43,047 nt of DNA from assembly GCA_946186735.1 (NCBI GenBank), contig CAMHOK010000004.1:1-43047 (forward strand). Direction: 5' to 3'. Source of the stretch: an uncultured Bacteroidales bacterium. Lineage in GTDB: Bacteria; Bacteroidota; Bacteroidia; Bacteroidales; Paludibacteraceae. Of this stretch, positions 1 through 7,722 are shown piece by piece (position 1 is the stretch's first letter; each line of letters starts with the position of its first letter). The translations under genes and the position numbers were made by a program. The notes under the pieces were generated by a model. The model had not been told where the DNA came from, searched no databases, and was given only the letters and a program-made list of their open reading frames with translations.

Positions 1-140
1 TAGTCAGGGGTAAGGGGTGGTTGGAATTATCTTTTAGATTTACGCTACTACTCTTATTATTACTTACTTCCCTCCCGCCCCCTCACCCCCTCCCTCCAGG
101 GAAGGAGGGGGAGACCATGCGGAGAAAACGTCCAATATAA

Positions 141-270
141 CCTCTAACAGCAACGCGGTCCAACCTCTAACAGCAACGCGGCCTAACATCTAACAGCAAC
201 GTGGTCTAACATCTAACAGCAAAGCGGTCTAACATCTAACAGCGCAGCGGTCCAACAGCGCAGCGGTCTA
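141..270. repeat. 23-bp tandem repeat, about five and a half copies
   Basis: The core words CTAACAGCAACGCGGTC recur with a period of 23 bases, units starting at 141, 164, 187, 210 and 233, followed by a shortened partial copy ending at 270. Later copies drift (AACGTGG, AAAGCGG, GCAGCGG). The array lies just upstream of the rpsF promoter. The rest of 1-286 holds no gene that I can see, only C/G-rich runs (70-112) able to form a CCCCCTCC/GGAGGGGG stem. Confidence 0.85.
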
Positions 271-286
271 TTTTTTTCCAGAAAAA

Positions 287-318
287 TTTGTGTAATCCGG
301 AAATATGTTGTAATTTTG
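287..318 (+). promoter_or_regulatory. Bacteroidota-type promoter of the rpsF operon
   Basis: TTTG at 287-290 is followed after 20 bases by TAATTTTG at 311-318, matching the Bacteroidota sigma-ABfr -33/-7 pattern. Transcription should start near 325, giving a leader of about 70 bases before rpsF. Confidence 0.7.
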
Positions 319-393
319 CACGCTTTTTCGCCCGATGTGCTTTTGAGAGTGCAGGCAGAAGCATAATATTAACTAATAATTCACAACAATCAG

Positions 394-744
394 ATGTTAA
401 ATCATTACGAAGCCGCTTTCATTCTGACTCCCGTTTTATCTGAACCACAGATGAAGGAAGCGGTTGACAAATTCGAGAACCTTCTCAAGGAGAATGGCGG
501 TACCATTCTTAACCGTGAGGAGTGGGGTTTGAAGAAATTGGCTTACCCTATCCAAGGCAAGACTACGGGATTCTATGCCTTACTTCAGTTTGATGTAGAG
601 CCCCAAGTCATCGCAACGCTCGAAACAGCATTCCGTCGCGACGAAAAAGTACTGCGTTTCCTTTCGTTCCGCCTCGACAAGTATGCATTTGAGTATGCAG
701 AAAAACGCCGCAATGTTAATCTTAAAAAACAAGAGGAGGCTTAA
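394..744 (+). CDS. rpsF: 30S ribosomal protein bS6
   Basis: This 116-residue protein is small-subunit ribosomal protein bS6, which binds the central domain of 16S rRNA as a heterodimer with bS18. The N-terminus ([15 protein letters not shown]) and the internal [17 protein letters not shown] segment are typical of the family, and the length is normal. It is the first gene of the conserved rpsF-rpsR-rplI order, with only two bases before rpsR, so the two partner proteins are made from one message. The start at 394 is the first ATG after the promoter at 287-318. Confidence 0.97.
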   Translation: MLNHYEAAFILTPVLSEPQMKEAVDKFENLLKENGGTILNREEWGLKKLAYPIQGKTTGFYALLQFDVEPQVIATLETAFRRDEKVLRFLSFRLDKYAFEYAEKRRNVNLKKQEEA

Positions 745-746
745 TT

Positions 747-1010
747 ATGGCAGAACAAGAGATTCGTTATCTGACTCCGCAACAAAGCGACCAGAAGAAA
801 AAGAAGTATTGCCGTTTCAAGAAGAGCGGTATCAAGTACATTGACTACAAAGATCCTGAGTTCCTCAAGAAGTTCCTCAACGAGCAGGGTAAGATCCTTC
901 CCCGCCGTATCACCGGTACTTCACTCAAGTTCCAGAGAAAAGTAGCACAAGCAGTTAAAAGAGCACGCCACCTGGCATTGCTCCCATACGTAACCGATAT
1001 GATGAAATAA
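747..1010 (+). CDS. rpsR: 30S ribosomal protein bS18
   Basis: bS18 (87 residues) sits beside bS6 on the platform of the 30S subunit. The sequence shows the family core: [18 protein letters not shown], then LLKKFL-like and [12 protein letters not shown] segments, and the basic helix [21 protein letters not shown]. Only one cysteine is present, so there is no zinc-ribbon form. It starts two bases after rpsF and ends ten bases before rplI, inside one operon. Confidence 0.97.
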   Translation: MAEQEIRYLTPQQSDQKKKKYCRFKKSGIKYIDYKDPEFLKKFLNEQGKILPRRITGTSLKFQRKVAQAVKRARHLALLPYVTDMMK

Positions 1011-1020
1011 GGAGGGCACT

Positions 1021-1470
1021 ATGGAAGTAATACTTATTCAAGATGTAGCTAACCTTGGCTACAAGAACGATATCGTTAAGGTAAAAGATGGTTACGGTCG
1101 TAACTACCTCATCCCTCAGAAGATGGCAGTAATAGCATCGGAAGGTGCCAAGAAACAACTGCAAGAGAACCTCAAACAGCAGGCTCATAAGCTCCAGAAG
1201 CTGCACGACGATGCTCAAGTGCTCGCCACCAAGCTCTCTGCCGTTGAGCTTAAGATCCAGGCTAAAGCAAGCGAGAATGGTAAGATCTTCGGTTCGATAA
1301 CCAACCAGCAAGTGGCTGACGCTCTCGAGCAGGCAGGCATCTCGGTTGACCGCAAGCTTATCACCGTTGAGCCTCAGAAAGAGCTTGGCGCAGGCAAAGC
1401 CGTGGCTAAACTCTATCGCGATGTAAAGGCAGAAATCAACTTCACCGTTGTGGCTGAAGAAGCAGAGTAA
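1021..1470 (+). CDS. rplI: 50S ribosomal protein bL9
   Basis: bL9 (149 residues) is the elongated large-subunit protein that binds 23S rRNA near the L1 stalk. Residues 1-50 form the N-terminal RNA-binding domain with the signature GYKNDIVKVKDGYGRNYLIPQ. A long charged helix follows (residues 45-80), then the C-terminal domain with GKIFGSITNQQVADAL. Length is normal. An AGGAGG-like stretch (AAGGAGGGCACT) lies just before the ATG, a stronger ribosome-binding site than most genes here have. Confidence 0.97.
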   Translation: MEVILIQDVANLGYKNDIVKVKDGYGRNYLIPQKMAVIASEGAKKQLQENLKQQAHKLQKLHDDAQVLATKLSAVELKIQAKASENGKIFGSITNQQVADALEQAGISVDRKLITVEPQKELGAGKAVAKLYRDVKAEINFTVVAEEAE

Positions 1471-1495
1471 TTAACCGTTCAAATCAAACGACATT

Positions 1496-1750
1496 ATGAA
1501 AGAAGGAATTCATCCAAATAACTATCGCGTGGTAGTCTTCAAAGATATGTCTGACGGAACACAGTTCTTCAGCCGTTCTACCGCTGCAACGAAAGATACT
1601 ATCGAGATTGACGGTGAGACCTACCCGCTCATTAAGCTTGAGATCTCGAACACTTCGCACCCGTTCTACACAGGTAAGTCGAAGCTCGTGGATACCGCCG
1701 GTCGTGTTGACAAGTTCATGTCGCGCTACGGCAATCGTCATAAGAAATAA
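1496..1750 (+). CDS. rpmE2: 50S ribosomal protein bL31, type B (zinc-free)
   Basis: The 84-residue product matches type B bL31: [20 protein letters not shown] at the start, then [21 protein letters not shown] near the end. It has no cysteine, so it is the zinc-independent form rather than the CxxC form. In many bacteria that paralogue is used under zinc shortage. It follows rplI by 25 bases and is closed by the hairpin at 1766-1799, which suggests it is the last gene of the ribosomal operon. No Zur-like operator is evident before it, so it may be the housekeeping copy. Confidence 0.93.
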   Translation: MKEGIHPNNYRVVVFKDMSDGTQFFSRSTAATKDTIEIDGETYPLIKLEISNTSHPFYTGKSKLVDTAGRVDKFMSRYGNRHKK

Positions 1751-1765
1751 TTTTTCTATCAAGGC

Positions 1766-1799
1766 AAAGGGGCGAACATATCGCCCCTTTGTTGTTTTG
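1766..1799 (+). terminator. Intrinsic terminator of the ribosomal protein operon
   Basis: A perfect 10-base stem AAAGGGGCGA / TCGCCCCTTT with a five-base loop is followed by GTTGTTTTGT. It lies between rpmE2 and the next gene, whose ATG begins eight bases later. Confidence 0.85.
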
Positions 1800-1807
1800 T
1801 CATCATC

Positions 1808-2713
1808 ATGAAACAACCTAACAACACCCTGCTCCGCGTCAACGAGCCGACCACTCTCCTGCCTTTCCTGCTCGACAAGATGGGCGGCATGTCGCGTACA
1901 GGTGTCAAACAACTTCTCCAGCACAGACAGGTAAGCGTCAACGGAGAGATCATCACCAATCCCACCTCCGCTCTCAACACAGGCGACACTATCAGCATAC
2001 GCCACGGACTGCCATCCGAAGAACTGCACCACCCTAAGCTGCGCGTCGTCTATGAAGACGAGTGGCTCATCGTGGTAGAGAAGGAAGAAGGACTGCTCAC
2101 CGTTGCCACCTACCCGGGCTCCACCGAGACAACCGTCTTCTCTATCCTCAAACAGTATGTGCGCCGCTCTAACCCCAGAGGAGGTATCTACACCGTGCAC
2201 CGACTCGACCGAGAGACATCCGGACTGCTCGTCTTCGCTAAGACCAAAGAGCTGCAAGAATATATGCGTGAGTGGTGGAAACAGCTCGTCACCAAACGCA
2301 CCTATGTGGCTGTGGCAGAAGGACTCTTCGAACAATCAGAAGGGCAGATACGCACCTATCTGACCGAAGACAAACGCAATGCCGTGGTCTATTCGTCACC
2401 CGTTGACGACGGAGGCAAACTGTCTATCACCAACTACCGCGTCCTCCAATCGGCTCAGAGAGCCGACTCAAGAGCCTTCTCGCTGGTCGAGCTCAACCTC
2501 GAGACCGGACGAACCAACCAGATAAGAGTACACTTAGCAAGCATCGGACACCCCGTCGCAGGCGACCGTAAGTACGGCTCACACCAAGAACCGCCCATCG
2601 ACCGACTCGCCCTGCACGCCAGAGTGCTCGAGTTCGTACACCCCGTCACAGAGAAGACACTGCACTTCGAGACACCTATACCTAACACCTTCAGCAGATG
2701 CGTGAGAAATTAA
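1808..2713 (+). CDS. RluA-family pseudouridine synthase
   Basis: This 301-residue enzyme isomerises uridine to pseudouridine in rRNA or tRNA. An S4-like RNA-binding domain occupies about residues 15-65 (MSRTGVKQLLQHRQVSVNG, then NTGDTISI). The catalytic domain carries the family motif HRLDRETSGL, with the catalytic aspartate at residue 134, and the later TGRTNQIRVHLASIGHPVAGD segment. It belongs to the RluA/RluC/RluD group, but substrate position cannot be read from sequence alone. It lies just behind the ribosomal operon's terminator and has no clear promoter of its own, so it may depend on read-through. Confidence 0.9.
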   Translation: MKQPNNTLLRVNEPTTLLPFLLDKMGGMSRTGVKQLLQHRQVSVNGEIITNPTSALNTGDTISIRHGLPSEELHHPKLRVVYEDEWLIVVEKEEGLLTVATYPGSTETTVFSILKQYVRRSNPRGGIYTVHRLDRETSGLLVFAKTKELQEYMREWWKQLVTKRTYVAVAEGLFEQSEGQIRTYLTEDKRNAVVYSSPVDDGGKLSITNYRVLQSAQRADSRAFSLVELNLETGRTNQIRVHLASIGHPVAGDRKYGSHQEPPIDRLALHARVLEFVHPVTEKTLHFETPIPNTFSRCVRN

Positions 2714-2779
2714 ATAAGTGTCAGAAAGGAAAGGCTATGTTGCATTTTGCACATATTTTTGTCATTATGACCAACCTGT

Positions 2780-2810
2780 TTTGAATAATCAAAAAACTTT
2801 ATTATCTTTG
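2780..2810 (+). promoter_or_regulatory. Promoter of the glucan phosphorylase gene
   Basis: TTTG at 2780-2783, a 19-base spacer and TATCTTTG at 2803-2810 match the Bacteroidota promoter. The predicted leader before the ATG at 2868 is about 50 bases. Confidence 0.75.
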
Positions 2811-2867
2811 CGCTGTTTTTCGGTCAACAAACACAACTAACCAACAAAATAAAATCAATAAAAGATT

Positions 2868-5429
2868 ATGCGTATTAAAGTAAGTGAGGTCAATCAGACC
2901 AATTGGAAAGAGATCAATGTACATCAGAATCTTCCCGAAAATCTGAAAAAACTGCAAGAGATTGCCTACAACCTCTGGTGGGTATGGAACTCAGATGCAA
3001 AGAACATCTTCCGTTACATCGACAATGAAGCTTGGCACAAGGCTCAGTCGAACCCCATCATGTTGCTCAACATCATAAGTTACGACAAGCTCGTTGAGCT
3101 TGGTCAAGACAAAGAGTTCATCGCTCAGCTTGATCGCACCTATGCCGAGTTCCGTGCTTACATGGACGAGAAGAAAGATGCCTCCAAGCCTTCTATCGCT
3201 TATTTCTCGATGGAGTATGGTCTGACCCATGTGCTCAAGATCTACTCAGGTGGTCTGGGTATCCTTGCCGGCGACTATCTCAAAGAGGCCAGCGACTGCA
3301 ATGTTGACATGACCGCTATCGGTTTCCTCTATCGTTATGGCTACTTCACACAGACTATCTCACCTGAGGGTCAGCAGATTGCCAACTACGAGGCACAGAA
3401 CTTCTCTAACCTGCCTCTCATGCAGATGAAGAACGAGGACGACACCCCAATGATCATCGAGGTGCCTTACCCGGGCAGAACGGTGTATGCTTACTTATGG
3501 AGAGTGGCAGTGGGTCGTATCAACCTCTATCTGCTTGATACCGACAACGATCTCAACTCTGAGTGGGACCGCTCTATCACCCATCAGCTCTACGGCGGCG
3601 ATATAGAGAACCGTCTCAAACAAGAGATAATGTTGGGTATAGGTGGTGTGCTCGCTCTCAATAAGCTGGGCATCAAGAAAGATGTTTATCACTGCAACGA
3701 GGGTCATGCCGCTCTCATGGGTCTGCAACGACTGCTCGACCTGGTTAAGAACGACCACCTCAGCTTCAACGAAGCTCTTGAGGTAGTGCGCTCCAGCGGA
3801 CTCTACACCTGCCACACACCCGTTCCTGCAGGACACGACTATTTCGACGAAGGACTGTTCTATAAATACATGTCAGAGTACCCTCAGCAGTTGGGTATCG
3901 ACTGGCAGCAGCTCATCGACATGGGTCGTGAGCATGCCGGCAGCAACGAGCGTTTCTCGATGTCGGTGTTCGCTCTCAACACCTGCCAAGAGGCTAACGG
4001 CGTGAGCTGGTTGCACGGCGAGGTGTCGAAGAAGATGTTCGCACCAATATGGCCCGGCTACTACCCCGAAGAGCTGCATGTGAGCTATGTGACCAACGGC
4101 GTACACATGCCCACTTGGGCAGCTTCCGAATGGAAGAAACTCTACGAAGAGACCTTCCCCAAACGCTGGATACACGACCAGTCTAACCCTGAGATGTGGG
4201 CTAAGTATAAAGACCTGCCCGACGAGACCATCTGGCGTATCCGCATGGACCTCAAGCGTAAGCTTATCGACTACATACGCGAGCAGTTCCGCGAGAACTG
4301 GATGAAGACTCAGGGCGACCCTGCACGCATCGTCAGAGCCGTCAACAACATGAGCCCCGACACCCTCATCATCGGTTTCGGACGACGCTTCGCCACCTAC
4401 AAGAGAGCACACCTGCTCTTCACCGATCTCGAGCGTCTCGAGCGACTCGTCAACAACGAGAAATATCCGGTCATGTTCCTCTTCACCGGTAAGGCTCACC
4501 CTGCTGACGGAGGCGGACAAGGACTCATCAAACGCATCATCGAGATAAGCCGTATGCCCCAGTTCCTGGGAAAGATACTCTTCCTTGAGAACTACGACAT
4601 GCGCCTTGCCAAACGTCTCGTGTCGGGTGTAGATATATGGCTCAACACTCCTACCCGTCCGCTCGAAGCATCGGGTACCTCAGGCGAGAAAGCTCAGATG
4701 AACGGCGTCTTGAACTTCTCAGTGCTCGACGGCTGGTGGCTCGAAGGTTATGTTGAGGGTGCCGGATGGGCGCTCACCGACAAACGCACCTACGAGAACC
4801 AGGCTCACCAAGACCAACTGGATGCCGCCACTATCTATCAGATGCTCGAGAAAGAGATCATCCCGCTCTATTATGCCAAGAACTCGAAAGGCTACTCACC
4901 TGAGTGGGTGGAGACTATCAAGAACTCCGTTACTAAGATCACTCCTCGCTTCACTACCAAGCGCATGATGGACGATTATTTCGACCGTTTCTACCTCAAG
5001 CTTGCCAAACGCCACCGCCATCTCGTAGCCAACAACTACGCCAAGGCGCGCGAGATAGTAAGCTGGAAAGAGAACATCGCTGCTCACTGGAACGATATAG
5101 AGGTCGTTCGCGTTGACATGCCCGAGGCTATGATGCGCGACCCCAAGGTGGGCGACCAATACAAGCTGTCGGTCGAGATCGACACACATGAGCTCAACGA
5201 CAAAGGTCTGGGCGTTGAACTGGTAGCAGTACGCACCTCACTGCATAACAACGACAAGCTCTACGAAGTAGAAGAGCTCAAGTTGGTTCGCACCGAAGGC
5301 TCGCACATGTTCTTCGAGACCACCTACCAGCTCGACTATGCCGGCGGCCTGAAGTTCGGCTTCCGTATGTTCCCCAAGAACGCAGAGTTGCCGCACCGCA
5401 TGGACTTCGCATACGTACGCTGGCTCTAA
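2868..5429 (+). CDS. glgP: Alpha-glucan phosphorylase (GT35)
   Basis: This 853-residue enzyme removes glucose units from glycogen or maltodextrin with phosphate, giving glucose-1-phosphate in the cytoplasm. It is the short bacterial form that lacks the regulatory N-terminal extension of animal phosphorylases. Family landmarks are NLWWVWNSDA near residue 40, the YFSMEYGLTHVLKIYSGGLGILAGDYLKEASD region (about 105-137), and the pyridoxal-phosphate loop EASGTSGEK with the lysine at residue 608, followed by NGVLNFSVLDGWW. The C-terminal 90 residues form an extra beta-rich tail. It is transcribed alone between its own promoter and the hairpin at 5489-5523. Confidence in the family is high; the preferred glucan is not determined. 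Confidence 0.95.
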   Translation: MRIKVSEVNQTNWKEINVHQNLPENLKKLQEIAYNLWWVWNSDAKNIFRYIDNEAWHKAQSNPIMLLNIISYDKLVELGQDKEFIAQLDRTYAEFRAYMDEKKDASKPSIAYFSMEYGLTHVLKIYSGGLGILAGDYLKEASDCNVDMTAIGFLYRYGYFTQTISPEGQQIANYEAQNFSNLPLMQMKNEDDTPMIIEVPYPGRTVYAYLWRVAVGRINLYLLDTDNDLNSEWDRSITHQLYGGDIENRLKQEIMLGIGGVLALNKLGIKKDVYHCNEGHAALMGLQRLLDLVKNDHLSFNEALEVVRSSGLYTCHTPVPAGHDYFDEGLFYKYMSEYPQQLGIDWQQLIDMGREHAGSNERFSMSVFALNTCQEANGVSWLHGEVSKKMFAPIWPGYYPEELHVSYVTNGVHMPTWAASEWKKLYEETFPKRWIHDQSNPEMWAKYKDLPDETIWRIRMDLKRKLIDYIREQFRENWMKTQGDPARIVRAVNNMSPDTLIIGFGRRFATYKRAHLLFTDLERLERLVNNEKYPVMFLFTGKAHPADGGGQGLIKRIIEISRMPQFLGKILFLENYDMRLAKRLVSGVDIWLNTPTRPLEASGTSGEKAQMNGVLNFSVLDGWWLEGYVEGAGWALTDKRTYENQAHQDQLDAATIYQMLEKEIIPLYYAKNSKGYSPEWVETIKNSVTKITPRFTTKRMMDDYFDRFYLKLAKRHRHLVANNYAKAREIVSWKENIAAHWNDIEVVRVDMPEAMMRDPKVGDQYKLSVEIDTHELNDKGLGVELVAVRTSLHNNDKLYEVEELKLVRTEGSHMFFETTYQLDYAGGLKFGFRMFPKNAELPHRMDFAYVRWL

Positions 5430-5488
5430 TACAAACAGCAGACTGAACATCAGCCTACTGAGTGTCAGCGGACTGAGTGTCATAAAAT

Positions 5489-5523
5489 CAACGCCCCTCA
5501 TGCTATGAGCACGAGGGGCGTTG
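5489..5523. terminator. Bidirectional terminator between convergent genes
   Basis: An 11-base perfect stem CAACGCCCCTC / GAGGGGCGTTG spans 5489-5523. It sits between the convergent phosphorylase and TonB receptor genes and could stop transcripts from both sides, although T-runs are weak on either strand. Confidence 0.7.
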
Positions 5524-5526
5524 TCA

Positions 5527-5562
5527 TACTCCCCTTCTTCCTAAGGAGGGGTAGGAGTGGTT
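5527..5562. repeat. Short G/C-rich imperfect palindrome, possibly dispersed
   Basis: CTCCCCTTCTTCCTAAGGAG followed by GGGTAGGAGTGGTT forms an imperfect hairpin. The right half resembles the first bases of the window (AGGGGTAAGGGGTGGTT, 7-23), suggesting a short element scattered between genes. Only these two copies are visible here. Confidence 0.4.
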
Positions 5563-7635
5563 CTAAAGAGACACATTAACCTTTGCTTTTATCCAGCGCC
5601 CGGGTTGGAGTATGCCTCCATAGTCGTAATACTGCGTACCGATGAGGTTGGTGGCGTCAACCGAGAAACGCCAGCGACGCCACTCATAGAACAGCGAGCC
5701 GTCGAACAACACTACAGGACGGTAGCTCTCCACCTCACCCTGACGGTTGGTATAATCGCCTTCGCGCTGTTGCCAACTGAGCGTCCATTGAGCACCCAAC
5801 CCGCGCCATATACCATGACGGATATTGAAGACGAGCTTGTGCCGCATATAATCGAGTGCATACTTTGAGATGAACCCGTCGGCCCGCTTGTCGAGATGGC
5901 AGAAAGTGTAGCTCAACGACACCTCTCGCAGCCACTCGTTCAGTCGATAGGCTGCCTGCGCCTCACAACCCGCCGCATTGACCTCCGTCAGGTTCTTCGA
6001 CTGCCAACGGTCTTCGCCGGGCATGAGCACCCAGTCGATGATGTTCCTGCCCCAACGATAGTAGCCTGAGCCTTGCACCGACCAATGCTCGTCCCTCCAT
6101 CTCAGACCCAACTCAGCCGTGATAGCTTTCTCGGGCTTGAGCTCAGGGTTAGAGAGCTGAGTGGCACTCTTATAATAAAGGTCGGTGAAAGTGGGGAGAC
6201 GAACACCCTGGTTGGCGTTAGCATAGATCATCACACCCTTAGGCAACTCATAGCCAAGGTTAACACTCCATGCCATGTTGTTGAGGAACATGCTGTTCCA
6301 GTTGCCCGACAACCCTACTCCTGCCGACAGACCCTGCCAATAGAAGGTCTGCTGTGCAAAATAATTGATGTTGAGTCGGTTCTTCGAGTGAGTGAACCTC
6401 GACGTCCCTGCGTTCTTGCGCTCATCGCCTAACACATTCGACAGGATGTTCTCGTCTCTGAGTTCTATGCCTGCCGTTGTCGTTCCCACGCGTGAGGCAT
6501 AGCGCACGCTTAGGTTAGCGGCGGCTGTCTGCGTGAGATGGTAGTTATGCGAGGTGTACCACGCTGCCGGCTCCACTCTCTTCCATGTCTCACGGAAGAG
6601 CTCAAAGCGGTCGTGGTGGGCACGATAAGAGAGCTGCGCCTGGACGGTGAACGCTCCAAGGCGCTTGCGGTAGTTAAGCCCTAAGAGACCTGTCTTGGTG
6701 GCATCGAACTGGTCGGGATAGGCGAGCGAATAGAAACTGTTGGCGCCAACACCTTTGTATTGTGCTCCTGCCTGCACCTGCCACTCACCGCTCCGGTGGT
6801 GAATAGCCGAGCGCACGAAGAGGTCGCCTATACGGTAGTCGGTGTTGTCGGCATAGCCGGTCGAGCTGTTGTACTGCGCCGAGGCGGTCAACGACATCCG
6901 CCCGTTGTCGTAAGCACCTGAGAGCGAGGGATGGAACAGCCCGTAGGCTCCGCCCTCTAACCCCACCTTGAAGTGAGGCTTACTATCGTCCCCAAAGTTC
7001 TCCTTCGTCACAATATTGATGGCGCCGGAGAAAGCTGACAGTCCGAACTGACTCATACCCGTACCGGTGAGCACCTCTATATGGTCTATCATGCTCAGGT
7101 CGATAGGCAGATCCATGGTGTAGTGTCCGGTCTGAGGGTCGGTCATGTTCTGACCATTGAGAAGGACGATGACCTGGTCGAAGCTGCCACCGCGTATGGA
7201 TATGTCGGTCTGGGCACCGTTGGCACCGCGTGAGCGGGCGTCGATACCCGGCAGATAATCCAACAGGTCGCTCACACTGTTGACAGGTAAAGCTCCTATC
7301 TGCTCAGAAGTAAGAAGATTGATGACTCGGAGGTTCTGACTCTGCAACTCTGCTTTCTCGGCAACGACCATAACCTCCTCGAGGGTCAGTTGCTCTCTAT
7401 CAAGCAGAGGCACCGCGCTCTGTTCGTCGGCTGCCGTCAGGCTCATCGACGCCACACAAAGGCTGCATAAAGCCACTGCACGACCCGACTTGAGCATCTC
7501 TAAGTTGCACACATGAGCTCTCACACGACCTATGCTCACCTCACGATGAAGACTCATGAAAGCCGAGTAGCTCTTGCGCGCGAACCGACGGAAACGGTAA
7601 CGAAGACGCTGATTGAAACGATGTGTTTGGTTCAT
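5563..7635 (-). CDS. BtuB-like TonB-dependent outer-membrane receptor
   Basis: A 690-residue TonB-dependent receptor of the BtuB/siderophore type; the ligand is not known. The start is set at 7635 (MNQTHRFNQ) because an overlapping promoter at 7665-7696 excludes the ATG further upstream. The N-terminus is long and arginine-rich (FRRFARKSYSAFMSLHREV), and the hydrophobic signal segment only comes at about residues 49-68, ending near SLTAADE. The plug domain follows, with VSDLLDYLPGIDARSRG and SIRGGSFDQVIVLLNGQNMTD. The C-terminal half is a beta-barrel that ends in an aromatic-rich strand pattern. It lacks the carboxypeptidase-like domain of SusC proteins. The helicase gene lies upstream on the same strand, but this gene has its own promoter. 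No cobalamin riboswitch precedes it. Confidence 0.88.
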   Translation of the reverse strand: MNQTHRFNQRLRYRFRRFARKSYSAFMSLHREVSIGRVRAHVCNLEMLKSGRAVALCSLCVASMSLTAADEQSAVPLLDREQLTLEEVMVVAEKAELQSQNLRVINLLTSEQIGALPVNSVSDLLDYLPGIDARSRGANGAQTDISIRGGSFDQVIVLLNGQNMTDPQTGHYTMDLPIDLSMIDHIEVLTGTGMSQFGLSAFSGAINIVTKENFGDDSKPHFKVGLEGGAYGLFHPSLSGAYDNGRMSLTASAQYNSSTGYADNTDYRIGDLFVRSAIHHRSGEWQVQAGAQYKGVGANSFYSLAYPDQFDATKTGLLGLNYRKRLGAFTVQAQLSYRAHHDRFELFRETWKRVEPAAWYTSHNYHLTQTAAANLSVRYASRVGTTTAGIELRDENILSNVLGDERKNAGTSRFTHSKNRLNINYFAQQTFYWQGLSAGVGLSGNWNSMFLNNMAWSVNLGYELPKGVMIYANANQGVRLPTFTDLYYKSATQLSNPELKPEKAITAELGLRWRDEHWSVQGSGYYRWGRNIIDWVLMPGEDRWQSKNLTEVNAAGCEAQAAYRLNEWLREVSLSYTFCHLDKRADGFISKYALDYMRHKLVFNIRHGIWRGLGAQWTLSWQQREGDYTNRQGEVESYRPVVLFDGSLFYEWRRWRFSVDATNLIGTQYYDYGGILQPGRWIKAKVNVSL

Positions 7636-7664
7636 ATAAACGATGCTTTCTTTGAAAAAGCCTG

Positions 7665-7696
7665 CAAAGATAATGCTTTCTTCCGACAACGACAAA
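7665..7696 (-). promoter_or_regulatory. Promoter of the BtuB-like receptor gene
   Basis: On the minus strand TTTG (7693-7696), 20 bases and TATCTTTG (7665-7672) form a full Bacteroidota promoter. The transcript would start near 7658, about 23 bases before the ATG at 7635, which decides the start codon. Confidence 0.75.
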
Positions 7697-7722
7697 CAAA
7701 ATCTATCATCAATGTCGGTATC

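Noticed and set aside
141..270. CRISPR array
   Set aside because: The units are tandem with no spacers, drift in sequence and have no cas genes nearby.
1484..2335. Long open frame on the minus strand opposite rpmE2 and the pseudouridine synthase
   Set aside because: It is antisense to two well-supported genes, has no promoter and shows no recognisable domain.
5563..7635. Direct control of the BtuB-like receptor by a cobalamin riboswitch
   Set aside because: Its predicted leader is only about 23 bases; the riboswitch at 12745 faces the other way, 5 kb off.
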